64,000 nt of DNA from Palsa-506 sp963836355 (GTDB lineage Bacteria > Actinomycetota > Actinomycetes > Streptosporangiales > Streptosporangiaceae), in contig CAWIJO010000018.1 of NCBI GenBank assembly GCA_963836355.1, forward strand, positions 310,001-374,000, in the 5' to 3' direction. Position 1 is the first letter of the stretch; each line of letters starts with the position of its first letter. Shown here piece after piece: positions 8,822 through 17,306 of the stretch. The translations under genes and the position numbers were made by a program. The notes below the pieces were generated by a model. The model saw only the letters and a program-made list of their open reading frames with translations, made no database searches and had not been told where the DNA came from.

Positions 8822-8843
8822 TTGACTTCAAGTTAACTTCAAC
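8822..8843 (+). promoter_or_regulatory. SoxR box and -35 element of the SDR promoter
   Basis: CTTCAAGTTAACTTCAAC at 8826-8843 agrees with the enteric soxbox CCTCAAGTTAACTTGAGG across the whole central CAAGTTAACTT. It overlaps a TTGACT hexamer at 8822-8827 on the plus strand. MerR-type activators bind exactly such a spacer between -35 and -10. The -10 is unclear (AAGTAT at 8847-8852 would give a 19-base spacer). The orientation points to the SDR gene at 8900. Confidence 0.8.
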
Positions 8844-8899
8844 ATCAAGTATGAGGATAGCGGTCAGCCACGGCAAGGTGCCACGGCAAGGAGGACATC

Positions 8900-9616
8900 A
8901 TGGGCGTAGCCATCGTCACCGGCGCATCCCGCGGTCTGGGTCTGGCCACCGTCCGTGCTCTCGCGGGACGGGGCTGGTCGGTCGCCGCCGACGCCCGGCA
9001 TGGCGCGGAGTTGCGGGACGCCGTGCGCAAGATCGCGGTGGGCGGGATTCCGGCCGACCGGGTCGTCGCGGTGCCCGGCGACGTGACTGATCCCGGACAT
9101 CGCGCCGAGCTGGTCGCAGCCGCCCGGGAACTCGGGGCGATCACGCTGCTGATGAACAACGCGAGCCGGCTGGGCCCGAGCCCGCAGCCTAGCCTCGCTG
9201 ACTATCCGGAGGATGAGCTGGCGGCGGTCTATGCCGCCAACGTGCTGGCGCCGGTCGCGCTGACCCGGCTGGTCGTAGCGGACTTGCTGGCCACCGCGGG
9301 AACGGTCGTCAACGTCAGCTCCGATGCCGCGGTCGAGGCATATGACGGCTGGGGCGGCTACGGCTCATCGAAGGCCGCGCTCGACCAGGCTTCCGCGATC
9401 CTCGGCGTCGAGCTGCCGGCGTTGCGGGTGTACGCGCTCGATCCCGGCGACATGCGCACCGAGATGCACCAGCAGGCGTTCCCCGGCGAGGACATCTCCG
9501 ACCGGCCGGAACCGGAGACGGTCATCCCGGCCGTGCTGCGGCTGCTCGCCGACCGGCCGCCCAGCGGGCGGTACCGGGCCGCGGACCTGCTGGCGGCCGG
9601 ATCGGCTTCGACGTGA
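8900..9616 (+). CDS. Short-chain dehydrogenase/reductase, SoxR target
   Basis: A 238-residue classical SDR. TGASRGLG near residue 7 is the NAD(P) Rossmann loop, MNNAS near 95 the stabilising motif, VNVSSDA the catalytic serine strand, and YGSSK near 155 the catalytic Tyr-Lys pair. AAGGAGG at 8888-8894 fixes the ATG. An 11-base direct repeat (CCACGGCAAGG) lies in the leader. The SoxR box upstream implies induction by redox-active compounds, so it may reduce or detoxify one. Its stop overlaps the GTG start of the next gene by four bases. Confidence 0.92.
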   Translation: MGVAIVTGASRGLGLATVRALAGRGWSVAADARHGAELRDAVRKIAVGGIPADRVVAVPGDVTDPGHRAELVAAARELGAITLLMNNASRLGPSPQPSLADYPEDELAAVYAANVLAPVALTRLVVADLLATAGTVVNVSSDAAVEAYDGWGGYGSSKAALDQASAILGVELPALRVYALDPGDMRTEMHQQAFPGEDISDRPEPETVIPAVLRLLADRPPSGRYRAADLLAAGSAST

Positions 9617-10656
9617 CCGGCTTCGACGTGACCGATTTCGAGCTGCCGGCCGGGCTTGAGGCCAGCCAGCCGCCGGAGACCCGCGGCGTGGCCCGCGACG
9701 CCGTCCGGCTGCTGGTCGCGGACGGCGCCGGTATCCGGCACGCGCGGTTCGCCGATCTCGGGCAGTTCCTGCGCGCCGGGGACGTGCTCGTGGTCAACAC
9801 CTCGGCTACGCTGGCCGCGGCCATCGACGGCCGACGGCCGGACGGCTCGCTGGTAGTAATCCACTTCTCGAACCTGCTGGATGACGGCAGCTGGCTGGTC
9901 GAGCTGCGGCCGCCTGGCCGGGCGACTGGCCCGGTCGGCGACACCTGGGCGGGCGAGCGCATCGGCCTTGCGGCTGGCGCCGGGATGGCGCTGACCGAGG
10001 CCGCGAGCCCGCGGCTGTGGCGCGCGCGGGTCGCGGTCGAGGGTGACGTACGCGGCTACCTGGCCGCGCACGGGCGGCCGATCACGTACGCCTACCTGAG
10101 CGGATCATGGCCGCTGGCGGCGTACCAGACCGTGTTCGCCCGGGAACCGGGCAGCGCGGAGATGCCTAGCGCCGGGCGGCCGTTCAGCACTGATCTCGTC
10201 ACCGCGCTGGTCGCGGCCGGCGTCCTGATCGCGCCCATCACGCTGCATGCCGGCGTCTCCTCGCTGGAGGCAGCCGAGTCGCCGCTGCGCGAGTGGTTCC
10301 GGGTGCCCGGTCCGACGGCCGACCTGGTGAACTATTCCCGGGCAGCCGGGCACCGGATCATCGCCGTCGGGACGACCGTGACGCGGGCGCTGGAGAGCAG
10401 CGCCGCCCCGGACGGCGCCGTCGCCGCGGCGCAGGGCTGGACCGACCTGGTGCTCGGCCCGGAGCGCCCGGCCAGGGCGGTCGACGGCATCATCACCGGC
10501 TGGCATGCGCCGGGGGCGTCGCACCTTGACCTGCTGGCCGCGGTCGCCGGGCCGGCGCTGGTCAGCGGCGCGTACGCGGAGGCGATCCGGCACCGCTACC
10601 AGTGGCACGAGTTCGGCGACAGCTGCCTGCTGCTCAGCGGCCATCCCGGCGGGTAG
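9613..10656 (+). CDS. QueA-like S-adenosylmethionine:tRNA ribosyltransferase-isomerase
   Basis: A 347-residue protein of the QueA superfamily. DVLVVNTSATLAAAI matches the conserved N-terminal strand, ITYAYLSGSWPLAAYQTVFA resembles the R-Y/Q-T-V-F/Y-A region, and ITLHAGVSSL corresponds to the T-L-H-V-G segment of true QueA. VGTTVTRALES is also conserved. QueA makes epoxyqueuosine in tRNA, but actinomycete homologues are diverged and often lack other queuosine genes nearby, as here. The GTGA overlap with the SDR gene suggests coupled translation and possible shared SoxR control. Confidence 0.8.
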   Translation: MTGFDVTDFELPAGLEASQPPETRGVARDAVRLLVADGAGIRHARFADLGQFLRAGDVLVVNTSATLAAAIDGRRPDGSLVVIHFSNLLDDGSWLVELRPPGRATGPVGDTWAGERIGLAAGAGMALTEAASPRLWRARVAVEGDVRGYLAAHGRPITYAYLSGSWPLAAYQTVFAREPGSAEMPSAGRPFSTDLVTALVAAGVLIAPITLHAGVSSLEAAESPLREWFRVPGPTADLVNYSRAAGHRIIAVGTTVTRALESSAAPDGAVAAAQGWTDLVLGPERPARAVDGIITGWHAPGASHLDLLAAVAGPALVSGAYAEAIRHRYQWHEFGDSCLLLSGHPGG

Positions 10657-10666
10657 CCTGCTTCGG

Positions 10667-10921
10667 GTGAATGCGCCAGGCTTCGCACCACCGTCGGATC
10701 AAGAGCTGGGCAAGGGCATGGTCCTGTTCGGCGGGGTCAGCACGGTGCAGCAGTTCGTCCAGCACGGCCTCGTCGACGAGTACTGGATCAAGCTGCACCC
10801 GGCCGCCCTGGGCGCGGGCCAGCCGCTGTTCACCGATCTCAGGCAGCGGGCGAACCTCAGCCTGGCGCAGAGCAAAGGCCACGACTCCGGAATCGTCACC
10901 CTCCGGTACCTGCCTGGCTGA
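10667..10921 (+). pseudogene. RibD/dihydrofolate-reductase-like C-terminal remnant
   Basis: About 84 codons match the last third of the RibD C-terminal or DHFR-like reductase family: GKGMVLFGGVSTVQQFVQHG, GLVDEYWIKLHP, LGAGQPLF and a final IVTLRYLP strand. Whole members have about 180 residues, so the NADPH-binding N-terminal part is missing. The reading frame is open upstream but encodes arginine-rich antisense-like sequence of the QueA-like gene. No ribosome binding site is seen at GTG 10667. I read it as a 5'-deleted remnant. Confidence 0.75.
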
Positions 10922-10944
10922 CCTGGGCTGTCACACTACCGAGC

Positions 10945-11586
10945 ATGCAGACGCTCGTACTTGATCACCCGCTGGTCGCGCACAAGCTCACCGCGCTGCG
11001 CGACGTCCGCACCGAGTCCCCCACGTTCCGCCTGCTCAGCGACGAGCTAGTGACCCTGCTGGCGTACGAGGCCACCCGGCACATCCGCGTGGAGCAAGTG
11101 CAGGTGCACACCCCCATCGGCCTGGCGGACGGCGTCAAGCTGGCCAGGCCGGTGCCGCTGGTGGTGCCGGTGCTCCGGGCGGGCATCGGGATGCTGGACG
11201 GGATGGCCAGGCTGCTGCCGAAGGCCGACGTCGGCTTCGTCGGGCTGGCCCGGGACGACGAAACCCTGGTCGCGTCGACCTACGCGGCCCGGCTGCCGAC
11301 CGACCTGACCGGGCGCGAGGCGTTCGTGCTGGATCCCATGCTGGCGACCGGCGGGACGCTGGAGACGGTGATCGGCATGCTCGTCGCGCGGGGCGCAGCG
11401 GCGGTGACTGCCATCTGCCTGCTGGCCGCGCCGGAAGGCGTCGCCCGGGTGGCCGGCGCGTTCCCCGACGATGTGCCCGTACCCGTCCGGGTGGTGACTG
11501 CGGGCATGGACCAGGGCCTGAACGAGCGCGGCTACATCGTGCCCGGCCTGGGCGACGCCGGCGACCGGCTGTTCGGCACGATCTAG
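10945..11586 (+). CDS. upp: Uracil phosphoribosyltransferase
   Basis: A 213-residue protein of standard length. VLDPMLATGGTLETVI is the PRPP-binding loop, VPVLRAGIGMLDGM the flexible-loop region, and the end, LNERGYIVPGLGDAGDRLFGT, is the uracil-binding C-terminus shared by all Upp proteins (only its ends matter: GYIVPGLGD and DRLFGT). It converts uracil and PRPP to UMP in the cytoplasm, complementing the nucleoside salvage genes 7 kb away. The start at ATG 10945 follows the reductase remnant by 23 bases. Confidence 0.96.
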   Translation: MQTLVLDHPLVAHKLTALRDVRTESPTFRLLSDELVTLLAYEATRHIRVEQVQVHTPIGLADGVKLARPVPLVVPVLRAGIGMLDGMARLLPKADVGFVGLARDDETLVASTYAARLPTDLTGREAFVLDPMLATGGTLETVIGMLVARGAAAVTAICLLAAPEGVARVAGAFPDDVPVPVRVVTAGMDQGLNERGYIVPGLGDAGDRLFGTI

Positions 11587-11717
11587 CCGGCCTGGTCGGG
11601 TAGCCGGCCTGGATGGCACCTTCAGTCACGTCACCGAAGCCGCCAACCTCGTGCGTGCTGGCAACAGCCGCGCTCCGGAGAATGTATTTACACTCCGTGA
11701 CTGATAGATTGCTAATC

Positions 11718-13553
11718 GTGAGCGATATGAAGTCGTCCCGGGACATCACGAATGCGCTGCTTGAGGCGGCTCCGGATGCGACAATTTGCGTGGACTCCGG
11801 CGGCCGGATCGTGCTGGTGAACGCGCAGGCCGAGCGGCTGTTCGGCTACCCCCGGGAGGACCTGGCCGGGCAGCCGGTGGAAATCCTGGTCCCCGACACG
11901 GTGAAGGCCGGGCATCCGGCGCTGCGAGCCGGTTACGCCGGTGATCCGCGGCCACGGGAAATGGGCGCGGGGATAGATCTGTCCGGCCGCCGCCGTGACG
12001 GCAGCACCTTCCCCGCCGAGATCTCCCTGTCCGCCATCGACACCGACGAGGGAATCCTGACATCCGCCGCAGTCCGCGACGTGACCGAGCGGCGGCAGGC
12101 CGCCGAGACAGCGGGCCGGCTGGCCTCGATCATCGAGTCCTCGCACGATGCGGTGATCAGCACGAGCCTCGATGGGACGGTCACGAGCTGGAATCCCGGA
12201 GCCGAGCGGCTCTACGGCTACTCCGCGGCCGAAATGATCGGCCATAACGCCGACGTCTTGATCCCTGCCGTCCGGGGCTCAGCCGAGCGGGAAGCCCTGG
12301 ATGCCATAGCCGGGGGCGAGCGGATGGAACAGTACGAGACCGAGCGGGTCCGCAAGGACGGGAGCCCGGTTGCAGTGTCGGTTACGATGTCCCCCATCGC
12401 TGACAGCGCAGGGACGATCGTCGGGATGTCGGCGGTGGCGCGGGATGTCACTGCCCAGCAGCGAGCTGATGCCCGGTTCCGAGGGCTGCTGGAGGCCGCG
12501 CCGGATGCGATGGTATGCGTGGACTCTGGCGGCCGGATCGTGCTGGTGAACGCGCAGACGGAGCAGCTTTTCGGCTACCTGCGGGAAGACCTGATCGGGC
12601 AGCCGGTGGAAATCCTGGTCCCCGACGCGGCCAGGGCCCGGCACGCGGCACTGCGAGCCGGTTACGCCGACGATCCGCGGCCTCGAGCGATGGAGGCAGG
12701 GATAGAGCTGTCTGGCCGCCGCCGTGACGGCAGTACCTTCCCCGCAGAGATCTCCCTGTCCGCCATCGACACTGAGGAAGGGCTCCTGGTGTCCGCCGCG
12801 GTCCGTGACGTGACCGAGCGGCGGCGGCAGCAGGATGAGGTCAAGCGGGGTTACCGGAACCTGGAATCGTTCGCCTATTCAGTCGCACACGACCTGCGTA
12901 CCCCACTGCGCGCGCTGGCCGGCTTCAGCGCGGCGCTAGTGGAAGACTGCGGGGACAGCCTCGGCGAGGTCGGCCGAGGCTACGCTGAACGGATCGAGGT
13001 CGCCAGCCTGCATATGTCGGCGCTGATCGACAGCATTTTGCATCTTTCACACGTCTCGCGGGCCGAGATTAACGTCCAGCCAGTCGACCTCGGCGCCGAG
13101 GCCGCCAGCATCGCTAAGGAACTTCAGCAGGATGGCTCGGGCCGCCGCGTCCGCTTCACCATCCAGCGGCCGGCCTGGGCAATGGCAGACCGCATCCTCG
13201 TCCGGACTATCCTGCAGAACCTGCTGGGCAACGCATGGAAGTTCACCACTGGCCGCGGCGATGCGACGATCGAGTTCGGGACAATGCCGGTGACGGACGC
13301 CAGGGTCCGCTGCTACGTGCGCGACAACGGCGCCGGCTTCGACTCCGCTTACGTGGACCAGCTGTTCCGGCCCTTCCAGCGGCTGCACACGACTGGCGAG
13401 TTCCCCGGCATCGGCATCGGCCTCGCCAGCGTCAAGCAGATCGTGGAGCGCCACGGAGGTCGCGCGTGGGCCGAGGCCGCGGTGGGTGAAGGCGCGACCT
13501 TCTACTTCACCCTCCCCGCGAAAGAAACCACCCCACGCAGCAACACCTTGTAG
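11718..13553 (+). CDS. Triple-PAS sensor histidine kinase
   Basis: About 611 residues and cytoplasmic. Three PAS domains lie in a row. The first and third are near copies of each other (APDATICVDSGGRIVLVN versus APDAMVCVDSGGRIVLVN; both hold GQPVEILVPD and SGRRRDGSTFPAEISLSAID), while the second differs. The kinase core has its H-box at SVAHDLRTPLRAL, the N-box at NLLGNAWKFT, then DNGAGFD and GIGIGLASVKQIVERHGG. This core is of the Cph1/bacteriophytochrome-like kinase type. The start is uncertain: GTG 11718, ATG 11727, ATG 11682 and ATG 11613 are in frame, none with a good ribosome site. TAGATT at 11705-11710 would suit a leaderless GTG 11718. No receiver gene is adjacent. Confidence 0.9.
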   Translation: MSDMKSSRDITNALLEAAPDATICVDSGGRIVLVNAQAERLFGYPREDLAGQPVEILVPDTVKAGHPALRAGYAGDPRPREMGAGIDLSGRRRDGSTFPAEISLSAIDTDEGILTSAAVRDVTERRQAAETAGRLASIIESSHDAVISTSLDGTVTSWNPGAERLYGYSAAEMIGHNADVLIPAVRGSAEREALDAIAGGERMEQYETERVRKDGSPVAVSVTMSPIADSAGTIVGMSAVARDVTAQQRADARFRGLLEAAPDAMVCVDSGGRIVLVNAQTEQLFGYLREDLIGQPVEILVPDAARARHAALRAGYADDPRPRAMEAGIELSGRRRDGSTFPAEISLSAIDTEEGLLVSAAVRDVTERRRQQDEVKRGYRNLESFAYSVAHDLRTPLRALAGFSAALVEDCGDSLGEVGRGYAERIEVASLHMSALIDSILHLSHVSRAEINVQPVDLGAEAASIAKELQQDGSGRRVRFTIQRPAWAMADRILVRTILQNLLGNAWKFTTGRGDATIEFGTMPVTDARVRCYVRDNGAGFDSAYVDQLFRPFQRLHTTGEFPGIGIGLASVKQIVERHGGRAWAEAAVGEGATFYFTLPAKETTPRSNTL

Positions 13554-13643
13554 GTCACGCGGCCGGTCGTGCCGCCGATGCTGCAAGCTGGCAAAGACGC
13601 CGGGCAGGGCTTGCATATGAACGTGAGTGTTACCATCGTATGC

Positions 13644-13892
13644 ATGGCGCAAGTTGACCGGTTCTCGGTGACAATGCCGCCCGAGCTCGGCAACGCTGTG
13701 CGCAAGGCGGCGGCGCGCGAGGGCGCGAGCGTGTCGACCTGGCTAAGCGAGGCGGCCGCCGACAAGATCCGAAATGAGCTGCTGGGCGCAGCGCTCGATG
13801 CATGGGAGGCCGAGAACGGCCCGTTCAGCGACGAGGAGCTGAACGCGGCGGCAGCCGCGCTCAGCACCACCAGTCGATCGGACGCGGCGTGA
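13644..13892 (+). CDS. Ribbon-helix-helix-type antitoxin
   Basis: An 82-residue protein beginning VDRFSVTMPPELGNAVRKAA, a ribbon strand followed by a helix, then GASVSTWLSEAAADKIRN, like CopG/VapB DNA-binding antitoxins. The acidic C-terminus (ENGPFSDEELNAAAAAL) would wrap the toxin. Its stop codon overlaps the PIN gene start by four bases (GTGA), the normal antitoxin-first order. TACCAT at 13631-13636, 7 bases before ATG 13644, fits a leaderless autoregulated promoter. In-frame ATG 13617 is a weaker alternative. Confidence 0.82.
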   Translation: MAQVDRFSVTMPPELGNAVRKAAAREGASVSTWLSEAAADKIRNELLGAALDAWEAENGPFSDEELNAAAAALSTTSRSDAA

Positions 13893-14263
13893 AGGCTGTG
13901 CTCGACGATGGCGTACTCATTGCCGTTGATCGGCAGGACCGGAGCATCGCCGCCAGGCTGCGCGTACTGCAGCGCCAGGGCACCCCGCTGCGCGCCAGCG
14001 CAGCCGCAGTCGCTCAGGCGTGGCGCGGCAGCCGCCAGCTGAATCTCGCCCGGGTGCTCACGGGCGTCGGCGTCGTATCCCTGTCGGCCGGCGACAGCAG
14101 GCGCATCGGCGAGCTGCTTGCGGCGACCCGGACGACGGATGTCGTGGACGGCCACGCCGCGTTGCTGGCAGATCCTGGCGACATCATCCTGACCAGCGAT
14201 CCTGGCGACATCAGCGCGCTCATCGACGCGCGCGGCATGGCCGTCTCAGTGCTCGCCGTCTGA
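13889..14263 (+). CDS. PIN-domain (VapC-like) toxin
   Basis: A 124-residue protein with PIN-fold pattern: AVLDDGVLIAVDRQDRS at the start supplies the first acidic residues, TTDVVDGHAALLA the middle aspartate, and ILTSDPGDISAL the last acidic pair. PIN toxins are magnesium-dependent ribonucleases that usually cut tRNA or rRNA. The common middle glutamate is not obvious, so activity needs caution. GTG 13889 overlaps the antitoxin stop, so the two genes are probably translated together. The HAD gene begins three bases after the stop. Confidence 0.8.
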   Translation: MKAVLDDGVLIAVDRQDRSIAARLRVLQRQGTPLRASAAAVAQAWRGSRQLNLARVLTGVGVVSLSAGDSRRIGELLAATRTTDVVDGHAALLADPGDIILTSDPGDISALIDARGMAVSVLAV

Positions 14264-14266
14264 CAT

Positions 14267-14894
14267 ATGGCTGAACTGCCTGTCGACGCGGTTGTCTTCG
14301 ATCTCGGCGGGGTGCTGATCGACTGGGATCCGCGCTACCTGTACCGGCAGCTGTTCGCCGATCCGGCCGAGATGGAAAGCTTCCTGGCCAGGATCTGCAC
14401 CAGCGACTGGCACCGCGCGCATGACCTCGGTGAGGACACCAACCAGTCCTGCCGCCGGCTGGCAAGGCTGCACCCCGGCCAGGCGGAGATGATCATGGCC
14501 TGGGCCGAGCGCGGCGAGGAAATGGTGGCCGGCCAGTTCGACCCGGCAGTCGCCGTGCTTGGCGAACTGCGGGCAGCGGGCATCCGCTGCTACGCGCTGA
14601 GCAACATGGAGCCTGACCTGTTCGCCATCCGGCGGGCCCGGTTCCCGTTCATGGAGTGGTTCGACGGCCACGTCATCTCCGGCCTGGAAGGCATGGCCAA
14701 GCCGGATCCAGCGGATCTTCGAGGTCCTGCTCAAGCGGCATCGCCTGGAGCCGCCGGCCACGGTATTCATCGACGACATGCCCGCCAACGTCGAGACGGC
14801 CCGCGGGCTCGGCATCGTCGCGCTGCACTACACCTCGGCGGGCCGACTCAGGCAGGATCTGCGCGCCCTTAAGCTGCTGCCGCGGAGTCCGTAA
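14267..14894 (+). pseudogene. HAD-superfamily hydrolase, frameshifted
   Basis: VFDLGGVLIDWDP is HAD motif I with both aspartates, YALSNMEPDLF is motif II, GMAKPDP supplies the lysine, and FIDDMPANVETARGLG is motif IV. This is the layout of YihX-like sugar-phosphate phosphatases. The opening frame breaks after KPDP near 14710. The frame with RIFEVLLKRH, motif IV and the C-terminus continues to TAA 14892-14894. One extra base in CCAGCGG (14707-14713) accounts for it; removing it gives about 208 residues, the family length. It is either a recent mutation or a sequence error, since both halves are otherwise well conserved. Confidence 0.85.
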
Positions 14895-14939
14895 CCTGAT
14901 GATGGCCTGGCTATGGCTGACGATCGAACGGGCGACTTG

Positions 14940-15608
14940 TCAGTGACCTGAGTCAGGGACGCGCTCCATTGGCTGGCCAGGGCTGGCAGTCACCACCTGG
15001 CGGGTGACCGCGAGCAGCTGCCGGGTCAGCCGGACAGCCTCCTCGGCGGCGGCCAGCTGCCCGAGGCTGGCCAGCCGCTGCGCCTCGCGCAGCTGTTCTT
15101 CCAGCTCGGCTAGCTGCTCCCGCTGCTCCGCTTCGGCCAGCGCGCGGTAGATCACCGAAGGCAGCCGCGCGGGCCGGTCCTTCAGGACATAGTCCGTCGC
15201 GCCTTTCCTGATCAGCTCGACCGCCGCGTCGTCGCCGAGCACACCGGACCAGAAGATGAACGGCACACGCGGGCACCGCTCCTTCGCGATCTCCAGGGCA
15301 GTCTCGCCGGAAAAGCCGGGCAGGTGGAAATCGGACAGGATGACGTCCGGGCGGAAGGCCTCCAACTGCTCCACGAACGACGCCCTGGTGTCCACCACGA
15401 CGGAAGTGAAGCCGAGGCCCGCGCTGGTCAGCAGGCGCTGCGCAAGTTCAGCGTCCCAGGCTTCGTCCTCCACGATAAGGACGCGTGCCGTCCGTCGCGC
15501 TGAATCCGATCCGGTCGTTTCCGGTTCGCCAGCGCTCGCATGCCCCGGACCAGCGGCCGTCTCCCGCCCGCCAGCGGCCGTTTCCAGTTCATCGTGCACG
15601 GATATCAC
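14940..15608 (-). CDS. Response regulator receiver protein with coiled-coil tail
   Basis: A 222-residue protein. Residues 40-160 form a receiver domain: VLIVEDEAWDAELAQ holds the acidic pocket, VILSDFHLPG the phosphoacceptor aspartate, FIFWSG the conserved Ser/Thr position, and YVLKDRPARLP the lysine. Residues 165-205 are a glutamate-rich coiled coil, AEAEQREQLAELEEQLREAQ, and no DNA-binding domain follows. It may pass a signal by protein contact. It is the third gene of the operon with the receiver at 15612 (three-base gap) and the kinase at 16052. Confidence 0.88.
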   Translation of the reverse strand: MISVHDELETAAGGRETAAGPGHASAGEPETTGSDSARRTARVLIVEDEAWDAELAQRLLTSAGLGFTSVVVDTRASFVEQLEAFRPDVILSDFHLPGFSGETALEIAKERCPRVPFIFWSGVLGDDAAVELIRKGATDYVLKDRPARLPSVIYRALAEAEQREQLAELEEQLREAQRLASLGQLAAAEEAVRLTRQLLAVTRQVVTASPGQPMERVPDSGH

Positions 15609-15611
15609 CCC

Positions 15612-16055
15612 TCAATCAGATGGCACATGAACTTCGGGGGCTGGCTCGTTCAGGAGCAGCCAGAAAACGCCGAGGGCGCTAATGGCCTCGGCGAAGTCGG
15701 AGAACTTTACTGGCTTTCTTACGTAGGCATTGGCGCCGCGGCGATAACCGGCCAGGACGTCGTCTTCCAGCTTGGAGCTGGTAAGGATGACAACGGGGAT
15801 GATCTCGGTCCGCTTGTCGGCCCGTACCCGGCGCAGCACCTCGAGCCCGTCGACCTTGGGCAGCTTCAGGTCGAGCAGGATGAGCCCGGGCAGCGGAACG
15901 TTAGGGCGGGCGCCGGAGAGGAGATAGTCCAGCGCCTCGGCGCCGTCGCGAACCACGGTGACCTCGTTGAGTATGTTGTTTTTCCGCAGCGCACGCAGTG
16001 TGAGGGCCTCGTCATCTGGGTTATCCTCCACCAGCAGGATCGATCGGTTCGTCAT
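15612..16055 (-). CDS. Rcp1-like single-domain response regulator
   Basis: A 147-residue receiver with the features of Rcp1 partners of phytochrome-type kinases: ILLVEDNPDDEALTLRAL at the start, LILLDLKLPKVDG around the phosphoacceptor aspartate, PVVILTSSKLEDDV, and YVRKPVKFSDF with the lysine-proline pair. It has no output domain. Its ATG overlaps the stop of the upstream kinase gene by four bases, so kinase and receiver are almost certainly a cognate pair made together. Confidence 0.93.
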   Translation of the reverse strand: MTNRSILLVEDNPDDEALTLRALRKNNILNEVTVVRDGAEALDYLLSGARPNVPLPGLILLDLKLPKVDGLEVLRRVRADKRTEIIPVVILTSSKLEDDVLAGYRRGANAYVRKPVKFSDFAEAISALGVFWLLLNEPAPEVHVPSD

Positions 16056-17224
16056 ACAGCTTCCTTCGCGTCCAGGGTGAAGTAGAAAGTCGCGCCTTCG
16101 CCAATGGCGCCTTCAGCCCAGGTGCGGCCGCCATGGCGTTCGATGATCCGCTTGACTCTGGCCAGGCCGACGCCGGTGCCGGGGAACTCACCGGTCGTGT
16201 GCAGCCGCTGGAATGGCTGGAACAGCTTGTGCACGTAGGCGGGGTCGAAGCCGGCCCCGTTGTCGCGCACGCAGCAGCAGATCTCGGCATCATCGGCGGC
16301 CATGGTGGCGAACTCGATGGTGGCATCATCGCGATGGGCGGTGAATTTCCAGGCGTTCCCGACCAGATTTTGCACGGCCATGCGAATGAGAGTGCGATCC
16401 GCTGTCACCGACACGCCGTCCTGGATGACAAAGCGGACCTGGCGGGCGGGTTCGCGGGCTTGCAGTTCACGGGCGATGGCGGCGACCTCGGCGCTGAGAT
16501 CGACCGGCCCGAGGTGCATGTCGGCCCGCAAGACCCGCCACAGCTGCAGCAGTTCGTCGATGAGCGTGCCCATCCGCTCGCTTGCCGACTGAATGCGCTC
16601 GGCGTAATCGCGGCCGGTCTCGCCGAGAACTTCGCCGTATTCCTCCAGCAGCGCTTCGCTGAACCCGTTCAGCCCCCGCAGCGGGGAGCGCAGGTCATGG
16701 GCGAGTGAGTAGGTGAGGGTCTCCAGGTTCTGGTTTGCCCGCTCCAACGCAGCCGTGCGCTGCTGGACGCGGGATTCTAGCTGGGCGTTTAGCGCTTGGA
16801 CCTCGGCCGCGGCGCGGACTTGCAGGGAAATGTCCCTGGCGATCGATGACGCGCCGATCAGCGCGCCGCTATGGTCGCGGATGGGTGAGATCGTCACGGA
16901 CACCGGGATGCGCGTGCCGTCCTTATGCTGCCGCATGGTCTCAAGGTGCACGACCCGTCCGCCCTGGCCGATCGTGGCGAGGATCTCGGTGATCTCACCG
17001 ACCCGGTCCGGAGGGCACAAGACCGTCATCGGCTGGCCGACGATCTCCTCCGCCGAGTACCCGTACATGCGCTCCGCGGCCGGGTTCCAGCTCGTGATAA
17101 CCCCGTCGAGCGTCTTCCCCACGATGGCGTCATCAGATGAGTTGACGATCGCCGAGAGCAGCGCGACCTCCGGCAAGCCGCCGCCGAGCGCGATATCAAG
17201 CTGTGCCTGGTTCACGACCCGCAC
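16052..17224 (-). CDS. PAS sensor histidine kinase
   Basis: A 390-residue cytoplasmic kinase. A PAS domain covers residues 20-135 (IVNSSDDAIVGKTLDGVITS, RMYGYSAEEIVGQP, RQHKDGTRIPVSV). A coiled coil follows (ALNAQLESRVQQRTAALERA). The H-box is SLAHDLRSPLRGL, the N-box NLVGNAWKFT, then DNGAGFDPAYVHKLF and GVGLARVKRIIERHGG. The kinase core is close to that of the triple-PAS kinase 3 kb away; PFQRLHTTGEFPG is shared exactly. It is the first gene of a three-gene operon with two receivers. The stimulus is unknown. Confidence 0.93.
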   Translation of the reverse strand: MRVVNQAQLDIALGGGLPEVALLSAIVNSSDDAIVGKTLDGVITSWNPAAERMYGYSAEEIVGQPMTVLCPPDRVGEITEILATIGQGGRVVHLETMRQHKDGTRIPVSVTISPIRDHSGALIGASSIARDISLQVRAAAEVQALNAQLESRVQQRTAALERANQNLETLTYSLAHDLRSPLRGLNGFSEALLEEYGEVLGETGRDYAERIQSASERMGTLIDELLQLWRVLRADMHLGPVDLSAEVAAIARELQAREPARQVRFVIQDGVSVTADRTLIRMAVQNLVGNAWKFTAHRDDATIEFATMAADDAEICCCVRDNGAGFDPAYVHKLFQPFQRLHTTGEFPGTGVGLARVKRIIERHGGRTWAEGAIGEGATFYFTLDAKEAV

Positions 17225-17306
17225 CCCCCGTGTCGGCCGGAACGCGCAATCAAGTAACTACGCCTGCTAAACAACGCGAAAAGATTGCTGCCCCGGCTAG
17301 CTGCAA

